Below are positions 56,542 through 59,684 of a stretch of DNA of 59,684 nucleotides, piece by piece; position 1 is the stretch's first letter; every line of letters begins with the position of its first letter. The notes under the pieces were generated by a model. The model did not search any database. It saw only the letters and a list, made by a program, of their open reading frames with translations, and was not told the origin of the DNA. The stretch is from Balamuthia mandrillaris. Taxonomy: Eukaryota > Discosea > Longamoebia > Balamuthiidae. The translations under genes were made by a program, and so were the position numbers. The stretch covers positions 1-59,684 of the forward strand of contig JAVKOQ010000318.1 of the NCBI GenBank assembly GCA_031835245.1. Direction: 5' to 3'.

Positions 56542-58904
56542 ATGTTGGCAGCGTTGCAGCAGGCCAAGCTCAAAAAGACGGTGGTGGAGGACAAGACCCG
56601 CAGGCCCCCGGCCAAGGTAGAGGGCGTTCACTACTGGTTCAACCTGCCGCAGGCCCTCCTCGACAACGAAAACGAGAAGCTCCTCTTTGCCGAGCGCGCC
56701 CAAAATCTGTTGGCCCAGCTGTGGGGCCAAGACCACGAGACCTCCTGCCTTTTGGTCGACTTCTTCGCCTACTCCTGCACCAACTGCATCCGCACCATTC
56801 CCGTCCTGAAGCGGCTGCAGGAGAAGTATGCGGAGCTGGGCCTGAAGGTGGTCGCCTTCCACAGGCCTGAGTTTGAGTTCGAGAAGGACCCCTTCAACAT
56901 GAAGGTTTGTCTTTTCTTTCTTTTTATTCTTGTTCTTCTTTCTTGTCGTTTCTTTCTTTCTTTCTTTCTTTATTTTAGTTCCGTTCTTTTCTTTTTCTTT
57001 TTCTTTATCTTTTTCTTTTTCTTTTTCTTTTTCTTTTTCTTTTTCTTTTTCTTTTTCTTTTTCTTTTCTTTCTATTTTTATTTTTTCGTTTTCATTTTTA
57101 TTTTTGGTTTTTTGGTTTTTGTTTTTTATTATATTGTGCGATGTAAACGCTAAAAGTGGTGCAAACACAAAGGACTTTATTGAACGAAATGGACTGACTT
57201 ATCCGGTTGGCTTGGACAACGATGACGTCGCCTGGAACAACTGGAAAGTCGCTTTCTGGCCTCAGGTTCATTTTTCTTTCTACTGTCTTCTTCTTCATTC
57301 TTCACTCTCTGTCTTCTAGCTTCTTTCTCCTTTTTTCTTTCGTTATTTTGTTCTATCCATAACAAAAAACAAACACTCAACAGCACTTTTTGGTTTCGAA
57401 AGATGAAAGCGGAAAGTTCATGATCGAGGAGGAGCACGCCGGCGACAGGAACCATCACCTCCTCGAACAAAAGATCGTTCAGATCATTTGGCGTAACCTC
57501 CGCCGTCGCCAATCCCAACAACCTCTGCAAGAGCAACCCACCATTCATCCTTACAACCATGAAACGTGGTATGATGCTGAGTTCTTCATGGGAAAGTTGC
57601 ATCGTGTTAAGAATGGCCAAAGCAAGAAGAAGAACGATGAGGACCACCACAAGAACGGTGATGATGATGGATGCAGTGATGGAGTGTGTACCATTCGACG
57701 ACCTCCCTCTGCCAGTGCTTCTTCTTCTACCAATACTGCTGCTGATGATGATGGAGGATGCAGCGATGGGGTGTGTGTCATTAGACGTCCTGCCAAGAAA
57801 GAAAGTGGAGGATGCAATGAAGGAGCATGCTCCATTCAACGCCCTGCTTCCGCTGCTGCCAGTGCCGCTGCCTACAAGGGACTTGTTCCTTTACCGTCAT
57901 CCTCTGCTTCTCTTTCTCCAACTTATACGGTCTATGGGACGGGATGGTGCCCGTTTTGTAGGCGAAGCAAAGCGTTGTTGGAAGCGTTGTCTTTGCCCTT
58001 CCAATACGTCGACATGGATCACTACGGTGGCGCCGCTGCCGTAAAAGACATTCTCTCTTCGACTTTCACTTCTTCGGCAGAAGGAGAACAACAACCTCTT
58101 TTGCCAGCATCCCATAAGACCATTCCCATCGTTTACTGCGACGAAAAGTTCATCGGCGGCTTTTCCGATCTCGTCTCCACTCTTCAGCAACAAGCAGATA
58201 GCAAAGTGACGGAGGAGCTGTTGCAACACGTTGCGGAGAAGGCTGCTCTTCACTCCTTTGAGTTTGATAAGAGCGGCCATAAAGCGAGAGTGACTTTGCC
58301 CTTGGCAAGCACCCAGTGGTCGACCACCGATGAGTACATCATCGCCAAAGTGGACGACGCAGAGTTGGAATTAAGCTTCGAAATGACGATTCCACCAACA
58401 AAGGAAGGAGAACAGGAGAAGGAAACGCTTGTTTCGCTTTATTTGGTGGCTGAACCACCGTTGAGCGAAGAGGTGGTGGAGAGCAGGAAGGAATTGTTGG
58501 AGAGGATGAAGAAGAAGGAAGGAGCTGAGGAGAAACCGCCGTTGGCCTTGTTTGTGGGCGATGACAAGCTTGTGGTTGATGGCCAAGCTGCTCCTGGTTT
58601 GTATTCAGTTCTTCTATCTCATTCTTCCATTTTCCTTGTTACCTTCTTCCTTCTTTGTTTCCTTCCACTCACAAACAAAAAAAAAAAACCAGAAGTAAAG
58701 CTTCAAAGTACATTCCAACAACAGCAAGTGAAGCTTCAGCGCAGCGACGGTCAAGTGGTGGTCGGCGCAACAATCGGTTGGCCCGATCGCCATCTCGTCC
58801 CAGAGCTCACCTCCTCCTCCACCAGCGGCTCCGCCAAGTTGCTCTTCCCAAAGGGCTGCAAGCTCTACGTCTTGTACTTCACCACGGAGCCACCCAGGGC
58901 TTAA
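56542..58904 (+). CDS. DipZ-type thioredoxin / triple C-x4-C repeat / glutaredoxin fusion
   Basis: Four exons, 56542-56904, 57173-57265, 57384-58596 and 58693-58904, give 626 residues. Residues ~28-190 are a thioredoxin-fold domain of the TlpA/DipZ type: HYWFNLP, LLVDFFAYSCTNCIRTIP (Cys79 and Cys82), VVAFHRPEFEFEKDPFN, GLTYPVGLDNDDVAWNNW. A charged linker then carries three repeats, DGCSDGVCTIRRP, GGCSDGVCVIRRP and GGCNEGACSIQRP (Cys at about 249/254, 278/283, 296/301). A glutaredoxin follows (YTVYGTGWCPFCRRSKALLE, Cys341/344; TIPIVYCDEKFIGGFSDL). The last ~200 residues are a beta-rich region I do not recognise. No signal peptide is visible, so it is probably cytosolic. A dithiol relay from thioredoxin to glutaredoxin, or metal binding by the repeats, are hypotheses. 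Confidence 0.92.
57001..57065 (+). repeat. (CTTTTT)n array, intronic
   Basis: Tandem TTTTTC hexamers in the first intron of the redox fusion gene, pyrimidine on the sense strand. Confidence 0.9.
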
Positions 58905-59084
58905 AAACCTTCCTATCTTTTTTTTTCTTCGTCTCTCTCGTTGGTTTATCTCTTTCTTTCTTTGTTAACTAACGTTTTGTTTACAATGATGTTGCATTTG
59001 TGTTTCAATTCGTTTAAAAAAAAATAATAAATAACTGAGAGAGAGAAGAGGTCCTCTTTTTCTATGCTTTGCTTATCGTTATCG

Positions 59085-59684
59085 TCATAGAGAAGAGAGC
59101 GATAGGCCGCCTTTCTCTATAAAGTGGGCAATAAGCTGACCGCCCAGCGGGCAAAGAAGATTTTCAGTGGTGGTCACTTTGGGCTTGATGAGGGTAGGGG
59201 TGAAGATGATGCTCAAGTTGGAGGCGTCCATCTTGTTGTTGGCAGAGTGTCGGGCCACTTTGTGGAGGAACTTGAAGAGGTAGTCCAGAAAGATGCTGTT
59301 GTGTTCTGGTAATGCCAGTAATGCGGCTCCCAGCTTTTCGTTACGTCGGTTCAGATCTTGGTCCTCTATTCAGTGTTTAAAGTCAACAAACGGAGAAATG
59401 AGAGAACAAGAGAGAGAGAAGATGAGAATTAAAGAAAACAAGAGGAATAAAGATGTAATAACCTAAAGCAGCCATGATGGGCTCGTAGAGCTCAAATGTC
59501 AGCAACGGCTCTGGCAATTCCCTAAGAAAAACTTTGAGAAGACCAGCCACATCATGTGGGCACAGTTTTGAAAAATCTATCGGTTCTGCAAAGAGAATCA
59601 GAGTTACGAGGAAAGAATAAAACTCCAAGATGAAAGGTGAAGAAGAACACGAAGACGAAGAATTGAGTACCGATGCCAGTCTTA
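59085..59684 (-). CDS. RhoGAP domain protein, 5' part outside window
   Basis: The last exons are 59365-59085 and 59585-59463, with a fragment 59684-59671 (ending ACT GGC ATC G) at the edge. Both joins are phase 1. The protein reads KTGI-EPIDFSKLCPHDVAGLLK-VFLRELPEPLLTFELYEPIM, then NSIFLDYLFKFLHKVARHS, NNKMDASNLSIIFTPTLI and a short tail ending GGLSLSSL. LLKVFLRELPEPLL and NKMDASNLSIIFTPTLI are RhoGAP hallmarks; the arginine-finger exon lies beyond the window. It should stimulate GTP hydrolysis by Rho/Rac. It is convergent with the redox fusion gene (180 bp apart). Confidence 0.93.

Noticed and set aside
1-59684. Transposons, retroelements, virus-like elements
   Set aside because: No transposase, integrase, reverse transcriptase, capsid or packaging ATPase signature, and no long terminal or inverted repeats, were seen in any frame.

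Overview
This window is nuclear DNA from an intron-rich protist. It has no operons; its genes carry short GT-AG introns that are very pyrimidine-rich on the sense strand, and exons are clearly more GC-rich than introns and spacers. The gene content points to Amoebozoa: a receptor kinase with a tyrosine-kinase-type HRDLAARN loop, a Roco protein, a His-rich hisactophilin/fascin-like beta-trefoil, a RasGEF, a RhoGAP and a Dnmt1-like methyltransferase. Acanthamoeba/Balamuthia-like or myxogastrid amoebae are my best guesses. That placement is inference and I cannot name a species.

I rebuilt 19 complete protein genes of good confidence (one with an unresolved splice junction), an 83-codon ORF that may belong to one of them, one tRNA, two edge-truncated genes and two doubtful small ORFs. 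Almost every exon join was checked for reading phase.

Layout: (1) 1-137, 3' tail of a + gene; 138-2372 mostly empty. (2) 2373-4424 +, low-complexity coiled-coil protein; 4502-7368 -, TFIIH p62; 7739-9906 -, ARM-repeat/methyltransferase fusion. (3) 10295-13176 +, receptor tyrosine kinase; 13247-17226 -, PH-GRAM-myotubularin; 17850-19655 +, SirB1/transglutaminase-like protein; 19750-22966 -, LRR-Roc-COR protein. (4) An ADP-ribosylation locus: 23351-24312 -, TARG1/OARD1-type macrodomain hydrolase, head-to-head with 24620-26799 +, PARP; then 27061-27589 -, small coiled-coil protein. (5) 28884-33035: two intronless GNAT acetyltransferase paralogues in inverted orientation around a hisactophilin-like gene. 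(6) 33182-35556 -, ArAE/FUSC-like membrane protein; tRNA-Phe(GAA); 36301-39507 +, GT4 glycosyltransferase. (7) 40446-44368 +, RasGEF-SAM-SAM-PB1; 44742-47614 +, LRR-dual-specificity phosphatase; 47618-50076 -, WDR18/Ipi3; 50191-56191 -, a three-BAH DNA methyltransferase. (8) 56542-58904 +, thioredoxin / C-x4-C repeat / glutaredoxin fusion; 59085-end -, RhoGAP (partial).

Themes: many neighbours are divergent pairs sharing 300-750 bp promoters or convergent pairs with nearly touching 3' ends. Signalling and chromatin genes dominate (phosphoinositide and protein phosphatases, kinase, Roc, Ras and Rho regulators, ADP-ribose writer and eraser, DNA methyltransferase). The most novel item is the DipZ-type thioredoxin fused to three GCxxGxC(x)I(x)RP repeats and a glutaredoxin. 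I saw no retroelement, DNA transposon, virus-like element or CRISPR array.
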